Shown here piece after piece: positions 1 through 10,614 of a DNA stretch of 49,995 nt. The DNA comes from Alectoria sarmentosa (taxonomy: Eukaryota; Ascomycota; Lecanoromycetes; Lecanorales; Parmeliaceae). The notes beneath the pieces are model-generated. The model was not told where the DNA came from. It worked only from the letters and a program-made list of their open reading frames with translations, and made no database searches. The position numbers were made by a program, and so were the translations under genes. Within the stretch, counting starts at the first letter, position 1; each line of letters opens with the position of its first letter. Location of the stretch: positions 1 through 49,995 of the forward strand of contig WOGZ01000248.1 in the NCBI GenBank assembly GCA_009733775.1, given 5' to 3'.

Positions 1-2
1 GA

Positions 3-74
<72 letters not shown>

Positions 75-120
75 AGAGAAAGAAAGAAAGAAGAGAAAGA
101 AAGAAAGAAAGAAAGAAGAA
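1..120. repeat. GAAA tetranucleotide microsatellite
   Basis: An almost pure (GAAA)n purine tract opens the window, with three or four GAA/GAGAAA interruptions near its right end. It begins at base 1, so the true array probably extends to the left of the window. It is simple sequence with no coding content. Confidence 0.97.
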
Positions 121-853
121 AATGTACGAAAGACGGGGCTTATATCAGCATCTCAGACATTTCAGTATTTCGACGGCCGTATTGTTTGCCGGTGTTATTA
201 TGATCATTTCCTTACACCGATATTGTTCGGTATGTTTGGGAATAGTACTCAAAGACAAATGCAACCTCAACACAATGACTGCACCGATCGAAATGGCACA
301 TAAACCCCCAAAAGCCGATAATTATCCATGTCACACAGTGGCGATTCAGCGCCAATTGCGGCAGAACCAATGGTGCAGAAAGCGTTCCGATAGGATCAAC
401 ATTGTGTCTTATCGCAAGCCAAAGAATGAGAATGTAGATGGTGATGTCAGCTAAAAGACATCAGCTCAAAGCGGTACACAGCCCAGGAAACACCTTTCAT
501 TAACGACTTGGGCTTTAATTGAAAACTGGAATTTTACGGCGAAAGTCCCAAGGGTAGATACAGGAACAATGGGTGATGCAGTTGCCTGTAAGAGCATTCT
601 AGCCAAAGCAACAGAGGCATAACAGGCCCACATTCCCGACCCCGAACCAAAGGAAGTGCAAAGATAGGCCAGTGGGAGATGGTCAGGCTTAGACAACTCT
701 TGTAGGGAACATGTATGTAATGTAATAATCTTTTTCCGTAATTCATTGCAAACACCTATCGTAAGCTCTAGCTACTTCCAACCCCTTTCCACATGCTCGT
801 ACTTGTATCAGCACACCACCGTACCCTACTAGTACCAGTCTCCTCTGTGCCAA
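121..853. other. Intergenic stretch, no gene supported
   Basis: Short frames occur on both strands here, but none has a convincing start, composition or family signature. It lies downstream of the minus-strand gene at 854-1498 and probably contains its 3' untranslated region. Confidence 0.5.
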
Positions 854-1498
854 TCAACGATCCCTCTCTCTACGGCGCTCATCTCCCTTCGCTTGACGGC
901 TCGACTTCGGAGCTGGAGCCCCTGGACCAAGCTCGGTCAGGGTCTTATGGCCGGCGGTAGAGTGTTTTCTAGGGTGTCCCGGCGTTTCCTGCTCGCGACT
1001 TTCCTGTGGATCCTTCTTCTTCTTCTCTTCTAGACCATTATCAACCCTAGCCTTCACTTTCCCCGGCTCCTGCTCCCGCGCCCGTCTCGTCCTAGGTTCT
1101 TGTTCCTTCCTCGCAACTTCCTCTTTTCTCGCGTTATCAATCTTCGTATAGGTAGCCCTCACACGTTGCGCTCGCCTATACGTTTCCTCTTCCTTGTCGC
1201 CCCACTTGTAAGCTCTATCCCCGAAGGTGCGCTCGGGCCCATATATCATTTCCCACACACGTAGTTCGGCTTCGTGGTCGATGTCTTTGACCTTGTCGTA
1301 GAATCGCTGCAGTATCTTCTCGACTTCCTTCTCTCCATACTTTTTGATCGCTTGCTGGACGTATTGGTCAAAGCGGACGCGTGCATCGCTGGACATATTG
1401 GGTCCTGGGACGAAGTCGGGCTTTATGTCTCTTATATCGCCGTGGAGACGGCCGCGGAGACACTCGGCAAGGTGAGCGATCTTCTTATTTGGTGCCAT
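854..1498 (-). CDS. Hypothetical highly charged 214-residue protein
   Basis: This is an uninterrupted 214-residue frame with an ATG start at 1498-1496. The N-terminal half (about residues 38-105) has alternating hydrophobic and charged residues that suggest helices, including a segment YGEKEVEKILQRFYDKVKD. The C-terminal half is very rich in Lys, Glu and Arg and is probably disordered or coiled. I do not recognise a family. A TATATAA-like motif lies about 160 bp upstream of the start. The single-exon model and strongly non-random composition favour a real gene, but function is unknown. A low-complexity chance frame is the main alternative. Confidence 0.55.
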   Translation of the reverse strand: MAPNKKIAHLAECLRGRLHGDIRDIKPDFVPGPNMSSDARVRFDQYVQQAIKKYGEKEVEKILQRFYDKVKDIDHEAELRVWEMIYGPERTFGDRAYKWGDKEEETYRRAQRVRATYTKIDNARKEEVARKEQEPRTRRAREQEPGKVKARVDNGLEEKKKKDPQESREQETPGHPRKHSTAGHKTLTELGPGAPAPKSSRQAKGDERRRERDR

Positions 1499-2966
1499 CT
1501 TGAAAGGACAGAGATCTATTTTGATGGGAGATCAGGCGTGGATGGCTATGTCTGGATTCGCGGAGGCGGTATCTTGATCAAGAATGATCTCCAAAGCTTC
1601 TCTCTATCGTGGATGGTATGTAGAAAGAGAAGAAGAAGGCATGTGAAGGATGGGGCTTATATAAGAACCCAAATATGTTAGTGTTATGACTCCAGTATTG
1701 TTAAACAAGTGTGTTCAATATCCCCCATAGACGAAAATCGAACTGGTGTCTAGCTTCAAAGTCCGCACGACACCAATAAAGAGACCTAATGTGCCCCAAT
1801 TGCCGCAGAACCATTAAAGCAGAGGCGCGAGTACACGTATGAAACATTGAAACTTATCACAGCAGAATGCAAACGGATTAGACATGAAGCATAATGATAG
1901 CTATCTAACTACATTTTAGATATTGAGGGCCAGTATAGCTCGCAAGCGCAGTGAGCCTTAGGAAACAAAGCAAGTAGACCCTTTGTTCTCGCCACTGTGT
2001 GTGTATGTACCCAGGGTTCTAGTTCAATGGCAGACAAAGCCAGCAAAGGGTGCATTGCATGAAAGAATGCGGCGCATTTATGGCAGCGACCAGTTGCACT
2101 AGCGTCTCGATTGGAATATGTAAGCACGAAGGAAATCGAGGACAGCATAAAAGGCGTAGATATATCGACAACTTTCATCCTTGGACCGACGCAAAGCCTA
2201 CAGCATATTGATGTTGGGGGGCAAGTCGGTTTACTATAGTTGCCATCACAAGTCAAGCCACGGCCGATGTGACGAAATCATCACGTTCTCGGATCTATGA
2301 GGCTTTGGATTTCAATGGCGCGGATCGTGAGGTTTGGGGGTTTGAGAGTCAGAAAAGTGTTTTCTACACAATGATTGTAGCGGAAACCTTGCATGGAGAG
2401 AAGATCAAGACTCGGAGTCCGCACAGGCAACTTTTCAGGAGAGGTGGCAATCCAAAGAGCTCCCATCTCTTCCGCTTTGCACAATTTTGTAGGTATGAGA
2501 ACTGACTGTTCAGTTGCCATTCTCGCTGTGGTAATCTGCCCGTCAAACAAGACGGCGAATCTGGACGCGCCCAAGTGGATCATGTTGATTGGCATCTTAA
2601 TCTCCGATACGAGCGGCATGATGCTCTTGCAAACAGTGGTATCTTACTTCTGTACTTGTATGTTTCATCCGGGCAATTTGCAAGCGGTTGTATCCAGCCT
2701 TCCCGAGAGCTAAAGTGCGAATACAGCGCTAATGTATGCATCTTGATACTAGTACAATACTAGATACGGGCCGCTAGAGTAGCTTTGGCGCGATTTCCGA
2801 TATTCTTCGAGTTCAGATGGTCAACTTCAAGACAATATCAGCCTTCCCCACATACATGTCTCCAATCATTTGTGGCTTTACGAGATTCTAGCATAGCTAG
2901 CCATCGTATCTTCTCACTTCAATCAGGCCACCCTCATACTAGATGCTTATATGGTTTTGATACGAA
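1499..2966. other. Intergenic, divergent promoter region
   Basis: This is the space between the minus-strand charged protein and the plus-strand hydrolase, so it should hold both promoters. A symmetric TATATAA-like element sits near 1660. Short overlapping frames at 1900-2760 on both strands are mutual shadows without family features. I see no RNA gene or repeat. Confidence 0.45.
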
Positions 2967-5021
2967 ATGTCCAAGCGAGAAAATGTCTCGATGCTTGGAA
3001 AGCAAATAGAGTCTTTGATTCCTCAAACTCATCTTGATAAGAAAATCACAAGTTTGATTATTACTCTTTGTATGCTAGTCTCATGGATTCATTTCTTCCC
3101 CGGGCATAGACACCCCCATGACACTCCTGCGCATCCAGCACAAGAACCGTTTGAATGGGGCAAAGTAAGCTTCAAATTCGCCCATAGCTCCCATAGTGTA
3201 CTAGTCAGCGGGGATACCTTCTAACAACAACAGATAACTCCATCTCGAAAGCTCCAATACACGCCCTGCTACGACGGATACGAGTGCGCCCGACTAGAGG
3301 TGCCACTTGACTGGAATGCGACCATTGACGACGACTTTTCTGCTCCAACCGTAGCCTTAGCCATCGCCAGAAAGCCAGCGACTGTAGATATTACTGATCC
3401 GCGATACGGCGGTGTTGTCTTGTTAAACCCTGGCGGCCCTGGCGGGTCTGGAATCAAATTTCTCCTGAAGGACGGCGCATCGCTACAGACCATCGTGAGC
3501 TCAGGACATTCACCACGTAATGCATCAGAAAAAGTCACCTTCTACGATGTTCTGAGCTGGGATCCTAGGGGTGTGAACAATACGACGCCAGGCCATATAT
3601 GCATCCAGGACAGGCAAGCTCGCATTGCCTGGGACAGTCAGGATGTAACGCTGGGCCACGATTTGGAGGATCCCAGTATCTTCGCTCAGCATTGGGCCCG
3701 CAGCACTCTCTTCGGCGAAAACTGTGCTTCTGTTAACGGAACCAATGACCTCGGCACCAGCGGTCATCTCGGCGAATTCACCGGCACCGCCAGTGTTGTG
3801 CGCGATATGGTCGAGATTATTGAGCGGCACGGGGAATGGCGCGAAGCAACAGCACAGAAACTGCTTCTCGATGATACGACATCGCTCCGCCGCTGCGATT
3901 CGCAAGCGCTGGCACGCACCGCATGGAATATCGGTGCCGAGCAATTGCAGTACTGGGGCTTCTCATACGGCTCGCTACTGGGGCAGTACTTTGCTAACAT
4001 GCAGCCGGAGCGCGTAAGGCGCATGGTGCTTGATGGTGTCGCCGACGCAGATGACTACGCTGCTGGCGAGTGGGCGCAAAACCTACACGACACGAATGCA
4101 CTGCTACTAGAATTTGCGACGCAGTGCTTCGCTGCCGGCTCCTTGTGTCCTACGTTTGACGACCGCGGCGCGGCACAGATTGTAGCGAACATTCATACCA
4201 TAGTGGCCGCGCTGAAAACCGACCCTCTAGCCGGCAGAGATGGAGATAAATCGCCCTTCATCGTCTCCGCTTCGCTGCTCACAGATACCATCTTCGCACA
4301 GCTTTATTCCCCATTCTTCGGCTTCTCCGAGACCGCGCGCCTCCTCGCCGCCGCCACCGCCGGTAATGCCTCCTACTTCATTCCTTATCTTCCAGCAACC
4401 CCCTACGCACCCGAAGCTCTCTTCCCCTCCGCGTCCCGCCCTACCATCGGCGAATCCTTCACCGGTATCGCTTGTACGGACGGTCTCCCACATCTCACCG
4501 AAACAAAACCGGCATATAAATCCTACGTCTCCAATCTCACCGCTCAAAGCCCGCTCTTCGGCTCCGGCTGGTCTCTCCTCCGCACTCCCTGCCGCGGCTA
4601 CTCCGTCCGCCCCCGTTGGCGGTTTCCCGGACCCTTCGGCGCGCTCACTGCGCACCCGATCTTGTTCGCCAGCCAGGCGCTAGACCCCGTGACGCCGCTG
4701 CGGCACGCGCAGGCGGCGACGAAACGCTATCCTGGCAGTGGGCTGCTGAATGCGGGAGGGGCGGGACATTGCACCACCTCTGGCGTTTCCATGTGCGCGA
4801 TGAAGGCCGTGAGAAACCATTTCCAGACGGGACGGATGCCGGAGGCGGGGCTCGTGTGTGGAAGTGAGGTGGATTTCTTCGCGGAGGGGGGACCCAGGGC
4901 GAGGTTCGAGTGGGCTGAGGAGGGTGATGGGGAGTTGTGGGAGGCTATGCTGCATTTGGCGGACAACAGGCCGGGAAGTGCGGGGAAACAAGGGGCTCGG
5001 GGAAGGGGGGTATGGTTGTGA
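2967..5021 (+). CDS. TAP-like alpha/beta hydrolase, membrane-anchored
   Basis: The predicted 661-residue protein belongs to the fungal and bacterial tripeptidyl-aminopeptidase-like (TAP-like) hydrolases of the alpha/beta-hydrolase fold. Exons are 2967-3164 and 3234-5021. The 69-nt intron has donor GTAAGC, a CTAAC branch point at 3221 and acceptor CAG; the phase-0 join gives a continuous EWGK-ITPSRKLQYTPCY. An oxyanion-loop motif NPGGPGGSG follows near residue 132. The nucleophile elbow GFSYGS places Ser310; Asp550 (ALDPVTP) and His578 (GAGHCTT) complete the triad. Residues 27-44 after DKK look like a signal anchor, so the enzyme is probably membrane-bound or secreted. Start: ATG 2967 follows an in-frame stop; ATG 3072 is an alternative that loses the anchor. 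Substrate is unknown; peptidase activity is inferred from the family. Confidence 0.85.
3165..3233 (+). other. Intron of TAP-like hydrolase
   Basis: Donor GTAAGC, branch point CTAAC and acceptor CAG are all visible. The length (69 nt) is divisible by three but an in-frame TAA inside it shows that it must be removed. Confidence 0.85.
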
Positions 5022-5402
5022 TAACCTGGTGGTGGTCAATACTTCAGTCCAATAACGGCAAATGCGAGGCCGGGACGTGGGGCGAAATAAGGGGCCCGGG
5101 GAATCAAATAGCCTGCCGATCCGGTATGCACTTCTTCTTCTCTGCTCATCCTAGCGTCCGCAGGAAAGGAAGCTGTGGGGTTGCGGCTACCACTGGGCCA
5201 TAGGCCAAAAGGATTCGGGGGTATCGCGCTTCAGGGCCGATACGCCCTATTTGCCCCTATAAGGGCTGCTGTACCCCCTGCTGTAGGCAACCACCGCCTG
5301 ACAGAAGCCTTCAGAATCCAAGCAATGAATTACGTTCTCTCCAATAAGTCTCGTAACGCATCAGCACTCGCAAGTTTCAAACATTTTCCCATTACATGAC
5401 AC

Positions 5403-5928
5403 TGTTTAAATAGGTAGCAATCACTAACAAAACATACCGAGTCCGTCGCCCCCAGCCCAAAAGCCCACTGAATTTTTGTCTCGCGTCGAATAAATAACAA
5501 AGCATATATGGGTTTAACGTTGCCTTCAGTCAGCGTAGGCGTGGACCTCGACTCGTAGCAGGCAGCGGAAGGGCTTGTGTGTGTGTGTATGTCCATTCCG
5601 ATATCTAGGAGGACTACTCTAGGCAGTAAGACACGTAATGCTCTCGGCCTTGCGGTCACGTCCCAAGCATGAGCAGCCTTCACTGCCTCGGACAGCAGCA
5701 AAACCAACCTCTTACACGGTCTCAACCTACCAACAGTTGATGCCATCCCTCAACGATCATCTTACCGCCATCAACCCGAATCGGAGTCGTCTTTTTCACC
5801 GTCCGTTTCAAACGGCCTTCTAACAGAGGAAAAAGACGGAGAACCCGTATTCGACAGCCTGTCGATCGTGTTCGTGCGCGTCGAGATAACTGACGTGTAG
5901 AAACAAACCCCTATCGTAACTCCTAATA
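5403..5928 (-). mobile_element. Probable Ty1/copia-type 3' LTR (remnant)
   Basis: On the minus strand a polypurine tract (AAATTTGAGGGGGAG, 5929-5943) is followed directly by sequence beginning TATTAGGAGTTACG. This is the arrangement at the 3' end of copia-type retrotransposons, where the coding region stops at the tract and the LTR begins. The right edge of the LTR is taken at 5928 and the left edge near 5403, at TGTTTAAA; the left edge is a guess. The expected terminal TG reads TA here, as a G-to-A change would produce. No second LTR or full internal region is present. Confidence 0.4.
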
Positions 5929-6139
5929 CTCCCCCTCAAATTTTAGGAACTGATCAAGGTCGAATCGATTCAGATGAAATAGCCTCTGCGTGACTGGCTT
6001 TGGAGGTGAAGTCATTTGGCACTTCTGCGATACTTAGAAGGCTCGTAGCCAGCACCACGTGTAGGTAGATTTCGTCACTGGCCAGACGGCGGGAGGAGGA
6101 GATTGCTCGAGAACAGAGGTATTTTCGTACTGTCGCCAT
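5929..6139 (-). mobile_element. Copia polyprotein C-terminal remnant and polypurine tract
   Basis: Read on the minus strand, one frame gives DEIYLHVV and another ends RLFHLNRFDLDQFLKFEGEY and then stops at the polypurine tract. Together they resemble the RNase H tail of copia polyproteins but need a frameshift, so this is a decayed fragment of about 200 bp. The rest of the element is not present up to 6634. Confidence 0.4.
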
Positions 6140-6634
6140 AGGTGTACGAGCTCACTAAATACTATGATATGAGGCCATTTGGATGTGTGGTTGTTGCCAG
6201 CCATGGGGGTGGCTAAGTGTCGCAGTGAAAAAGTTTAAAAATAAGTAAGAAATCATTGGTCATTATCGTACATATCATTAGGCTCAACCGCATCACCCCC
6301 GGCTCATGTCTCAGTCCGGGTTGCAGTGCACAGCCCGTGATGCTTAGTGTTATACATGCTGCTTCACCCATCAAAGGTGATCAAAGTCATCGAAAAGGCG
6401 AGCGAGGGTAAGTGGGGCTGACTGATTTTCACCTCTAGGCGATGACGTGCATAAAAAGAACACTCGTCAAATGAGATCCCCTACACTCTCTCCTTCTGTC
6501 TTCATCTTCAGAATTGTATCATCCGCATTCAGTCCTTCAACCTCTAAGCTATATTTTGACAGAGGCAAGCCAATTCGCTCAATGACATGGTGCAGCGCCT
6601 TCTCATTGCGATGAGGGAGACTCACACGATATCA
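6140..6634. other. Intergenic, no gene seen
   Basis: This lies between the retrotransposon remnant and the stop codon of the lectin-like gene. It probably contains that gene's 3' untranslated region. I see no coding frame or structured repeat. Confidence 0.5.
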
Positions 6635-8900
6635 CTAAGAACTTGAAATCGCGATGTAAGAGGTGGTGACCCACTGGTTCAAAGAAGGGAGGTACTGCTC
6701 CTCCACAAGCGCCGTCCCGTTAATCTGATTATACAAGTAGCTCTCCGTTTGGTCAGCTAAAGTAATACCAGCAAGTCTCTTGAATGGGAATGGGCCAACG
6801 GGGGCAGTGCTGTTGGGTGGATTGAAGTCGATGGCAACTGGCTGTGTGCCATTAACCCAGATTCCAAATAACAAGCCAGGCGGACTAATCACCACAAGAT
6901 CAGATTCGGTAAAATCGCTGTTTCCATAGGAATTGACCTGGGAAGCATTGTCTAATGAATTTCTTAACTTGGCGTTCAATTTACGCTTTTTGGGATTTTG
7001 ATGTAGGATATACGAACCCGAAAAGAACTCTCCATAACTGGCATTATTCCTGGAAGTATATTCGGAGGCCATCAGAGCAGTATGATTGTAATTAAAGAAA
7101 AGCATCTGCACATTTACTTTGGTTTGATCCAGAAAAGGCATCGGTGCGCTGGTAAACGGAGCTCTGAGTGTGTACCCTGGAATCGTCTCGTATAACGTGC
7201 TGCCGATACTTTGCCTCTCAAGTTTGAAATAGGTTGGCGAAAACCCGAAGCGCGGTTCCGATTTGTTGTTTGAGGTGACATCGACCCAATGAGACTCTAT
7301 ACCTAACCCAGATTCAAGACATGTGAGAGCGATACTATCGCATGGATTTGCAGCAGCTCTTGCCACTCTCAAAAGAGCGGAGACGTTGCCGTGCAGGTCC
7401 TCGTATATTAAGAGGCTCTGAGTAAAAGTCTCGTTTGCAGGAACATCTCCATAGCTGTTTCCCGTGGTGTTTGTCGAGGTAATTGATAATTGACGTGTAC
7501 CTGGAAATGTGGTGTAGTTTGAAAGCTCCCCACTAGATTGCCACCAGACACCGTCGGTATACGTTCTTGAGCTGAGATGATTGTTTGCAGAAATATAGTA
7601 AAGATGAAGCTAATTCGCACAAGTCAGTGATTGAAATACTCTTACATCTCTGAACCCACACTGGTACCACTATCTTGTTCCTTTAGCGTATTCAAAACCA
7701 GTTGGAATGTCTTGGCATTTTTCGTCGTTGCCTTCCCCATACATTTTTGTATTGTAGCACCAACATCGGATAACGTATCTTATTAATATCGTTGTTACCG
7801 TCAGAATAAGTCTCAAAGGAATAAAAATGAAGCTGTATTGAAGTCTTACAGCCCGAGAATTCGTTTACTTTGAGGGAATTTCTGTATGATATCTGCGCGT
7901 CTGTTGAGACGCACAACGTGATTGAATATTGATGTCGATTTTGACAGCGCCGTTATGGATGATTAGCTTGTTTTTTAGTCAAATGGAATTGCAAACCTAT
8001 TTCTTAATCATTGTATCACAACTTTTAACCGTTGCGAAGGCCTGTTTGACTACAAATTCAACTTTTTGGGTGTTACAGTACAAAAATGTATGGGGGGGGG
8101 CAGCAACGAAAAATGCCAAGACATTCCAACTGGTTTTGAATACGCTAACTGAACATCAGCCGTTAGGGGTGTCAAATATCTCGCGTCCGAGATACCAGTT
8201 GGGTTTGTCTTCACAATCCATTGATCGACGGATGCTGCGTAAATAACTTGTTGAATGTTTCCTTCAAGATCCTGGAAGAATATATGTCTATCGCCGCTGC
8301 CCATATATACTGCTGCAAGAGAAGTATCGTTGAGAATCTTTTGCGTAAATGAGCCATTCGCAGGAATTGCCGGTGCCGTGGGATTCGGGCCTACTGAGGG
8401 TCTTGCTTTGTCAGTAAATAAATTTTCCGTGCAGCAGGAGTTGAACATGTACCTGGCTGTAGCTGGCGATTTAGGGTATGTCCTCCCAGTTTTTCGGAGT
8501 CCAACACCGAGCCCAATGGCTATTGCTGTAATAAGAAATATGGCCAGGGCCGCAAAAGCCAAACTCTTGCGATTGATAAAAACGGTTCTTCGAAATAAGA
8601 TTGAAGCCTCTGGCCGGTCAATATTGCCATCGACGTCAACAACCGCTGGAGGCGACTTATTGTAAAAGACCTCTGGACCTTGCTCAGGGAGCGTCTGTGT
8701 TGGAACTAGATACAGCATCATCGTATTACGTTTCTACTTACTTCGGGTGCTGAAGCAGCAGAATCAATCTCAGGAGCAATACCAAATTGGGCAACATTTA
8801 AGGTAGGGACAGGGTAGGGCTCTGGCGCTCTTGCACTCTCGTCATTTTGGAAGAGCTCCAGGGCAGAAAAGGTGTCTTGATTCTCGTGAAGCTGTGCCAT
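6635..8900 (-). pseudogene. Fungal fucose-lectin-like membrane protein, disrupted by insertion
   Basis: Exon 1 is 8900-8742, intron 8741-8695 (GTAAGT..CACAG), exon 2 8694-7660, intron 7659-7610 (GTGGGT, CTGAC branch, TTAG), exon 3 7609-6635. With the 460-bp insertion and one TA removed, the frames join into 568 residues. A single membrane segment lies at about residues 96-118 after FINRK, giving a type II topology. The outside part has repeated propeller-blade-like strings: SLAAVYMGSGDRHIFFQDL, LHLYYISANNHLSSRTYTDG and SLLIYEDLHGNV. These resemble fungal fucose-specific lectin domains, which bind fucosylated glycans. The insertion lies in exon 2 after residue 236 and brings an in-frame TAG at 8050, leaving a predicted 267-residue truncated product with the anchor but few blades. 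Glycan specificity is unknown. Confidence 0.65.
7686..8145. mobile_element. 460-bp MITE-like element with long terminal inverted repeats
   Basis: The left end, starting GCGTATTCAAAACCAGTTGG at 7686, recurs in reverse complement up to 8145. The inverted repeats are about 75 bp with a few mismatches and small indels. Both ends are flanked by TA (7684-7685 and 8146-8147), the target duplication typical of Tc1/mariner elements. No transposase is encoded in the 300-bp core, so it would be non-autonomous. The right repeat contains a run of nine or more G. It sits inside exon 2 of the lectin-like gene. Confidence 0.8.
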
Positions 8901-9690
8901 TTCTCAGACGGAGGCTCGAATTTGTTTTTGTGCTCCGTGATGGAACTGGATTCATCGCTAAGTTGAAATGTGTGAAATGGTGGGGCGGATTTCTTCCGAC
9001 ATGTTCAGCCTTTGGACAGACATTATGAATCAAGTGTGCTACATCTTGTCGGCCGTTTAATTGCATGTCTCAGCCTCGCTGCTGTCAGGCTGCTACATCT
9101 CCTCATGGCCTAAATAAAGACGAATGATAGGCCATAGTAGGAAATCCTGATGAGACCGTAATATCGGTAGGTTGTATCTAGTGATCTGGTACATAAGACC
9201 ATCAACGACTGCAACCAAAGAAAGGGAAGCGAGATGAAAGGTCGAGGCTTTTAGGATAGATTGGTTGGACTGCTCATGAATCAATTCATTGCCGCTGCAG
9301 ATCATTTGATTTAGCATTGAAGAAAATCCTTCGCGCTCCTATTTCTTGAGCAGTCAGATCCGGATTCTGCATGCTGGTGAAGCATGAGTGAAAGCAATCA
9401 TCCTCAGTGATTCGCGCGCCTAGAGTCACGAGTGAATACTTGTAATTGGTCGAAAGCAAGTATCAGCTGAGATCCAGTTTCAACTTTACAATAACTTTAG
9501 TTTAGGCCGATAGTAGGGCTAGGGCTCATGAATGATGAATACCATGAAGGACATAAGGAAGAAACCATGCAGGCGGGCATGGACCAGCTGCTTCCACCAG
9601 ATTCCTACTCGTACAATCCGAAAGTGAGTTACCTACGCTAAAAGTTAGCGTGTTGGCAGCCGTTTTCCCGCAATTGCTTTGTTTACCATG
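8901..9690. other. Intergenic upstream of the lectin-like gene
   Basis: This is the likely promoter of the minus-strand lectin-like gene. Short frames on both strands have no recognisable features. Its right part runs into the minisatellite. Confidence 0.45.
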
Positions 9691-10312
9691 TTTGCAGTGA
9701 TGAATTCCATCGATAGCGATCGTAGTCCTGGCAGAATGAGCGGACGACATCCAGCACTGACGGTGATAATAAACCTCGAAGAGGTTTAGTGTCATATTTA
9801 CAGTGATCGATAACGATGAGAATTCTAATAGAATGAGAGGACGGAATCCAACACTGACGGTGATTAAAAACCTTAAACAAGTTTAGCGTCATATTTACAG
9901 TGATGAATTCCATCGATAGACGATGAGAATTGTGATAGAACAAGCGGACGATATCCAAGACTGACGGTGATTATAAACCTCGAATAGGTTTAGCGTCATA
10001 TTTGCAGTGATGAATTCCATCGACAACGATCGTAGTCCTGGCAGAATGAGCGGACGGAATCCAACACTGACGGTGATTAAAAACCTCAAAGAGGTTTAGC
10101 TTCATATTTACAGTGGTGATTTCCATCGATAACGATGAGAATTGTGATAGAACGAGCGGACGGAATCCAACACTGACGGTGATTATAAACCTCAAATAGG
10201 TTTAGCGTCTTTTTAATAGAGTGCAGAGCGAGCGATGTCTGGCAGAAGAACGAGCGGACGAAATCCAACATTGACGGTGATTATAAACCTCAGATAGGTT
10301 TGGCGTCTTTTT
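9691..10312. repeat. Minisatellite, six units of 97-107 bp with internal hairpin
   Basis: Six diverged tandem units each contain CACTGACGGTGAT, then a short palindrome of type AAACCTC-n3-GAGGTTT, then TTAGCGTCATATTT, CAGTGATGAATTCCATCGAT and a GAGCGGACG..ATCC block. The palindromes start at 9771, 9868, 9975, 10081, 10187 and 10285, so spacing is 97, 107, 106, 106 and 98 bp. The frames read on the minus strand through the array are consequences of the repeat, not genes. Confidence 0.9.
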
Positions 10313-10614
10313 TATCAATACTTGTCAAGGGAGTAGCAGTCTCTGGTCCCATTTTCAGTATTTCGCCTTCTTTCGGATAAGCACATGAGCGAGGTTTGAG
10401 AGCAGAGCGCGAACCCTACAGATATCATCTCCTGACCGCTCGCTAAATACCGCTTCAGTCAAATATATCCTCCGTGACCTTGCGATCGACTTTAGAGAAC
10501 GCTGTCTTGGAGGTATGATGCAGCTTATAGATCCGTCGAGACCATGGCACATGGCTTCACCCACTCGTCTATATCCATCCCTATTTGCGAGCATTTCCTC
10601 AATCTTTGTTCCCA

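Noticed and set aside
9526..10271. Series of similar minus-strand frames of 60-90 residues
   Set aside because: Their similarity to each other comes from the tandem minisatellite; they are not a gene family.
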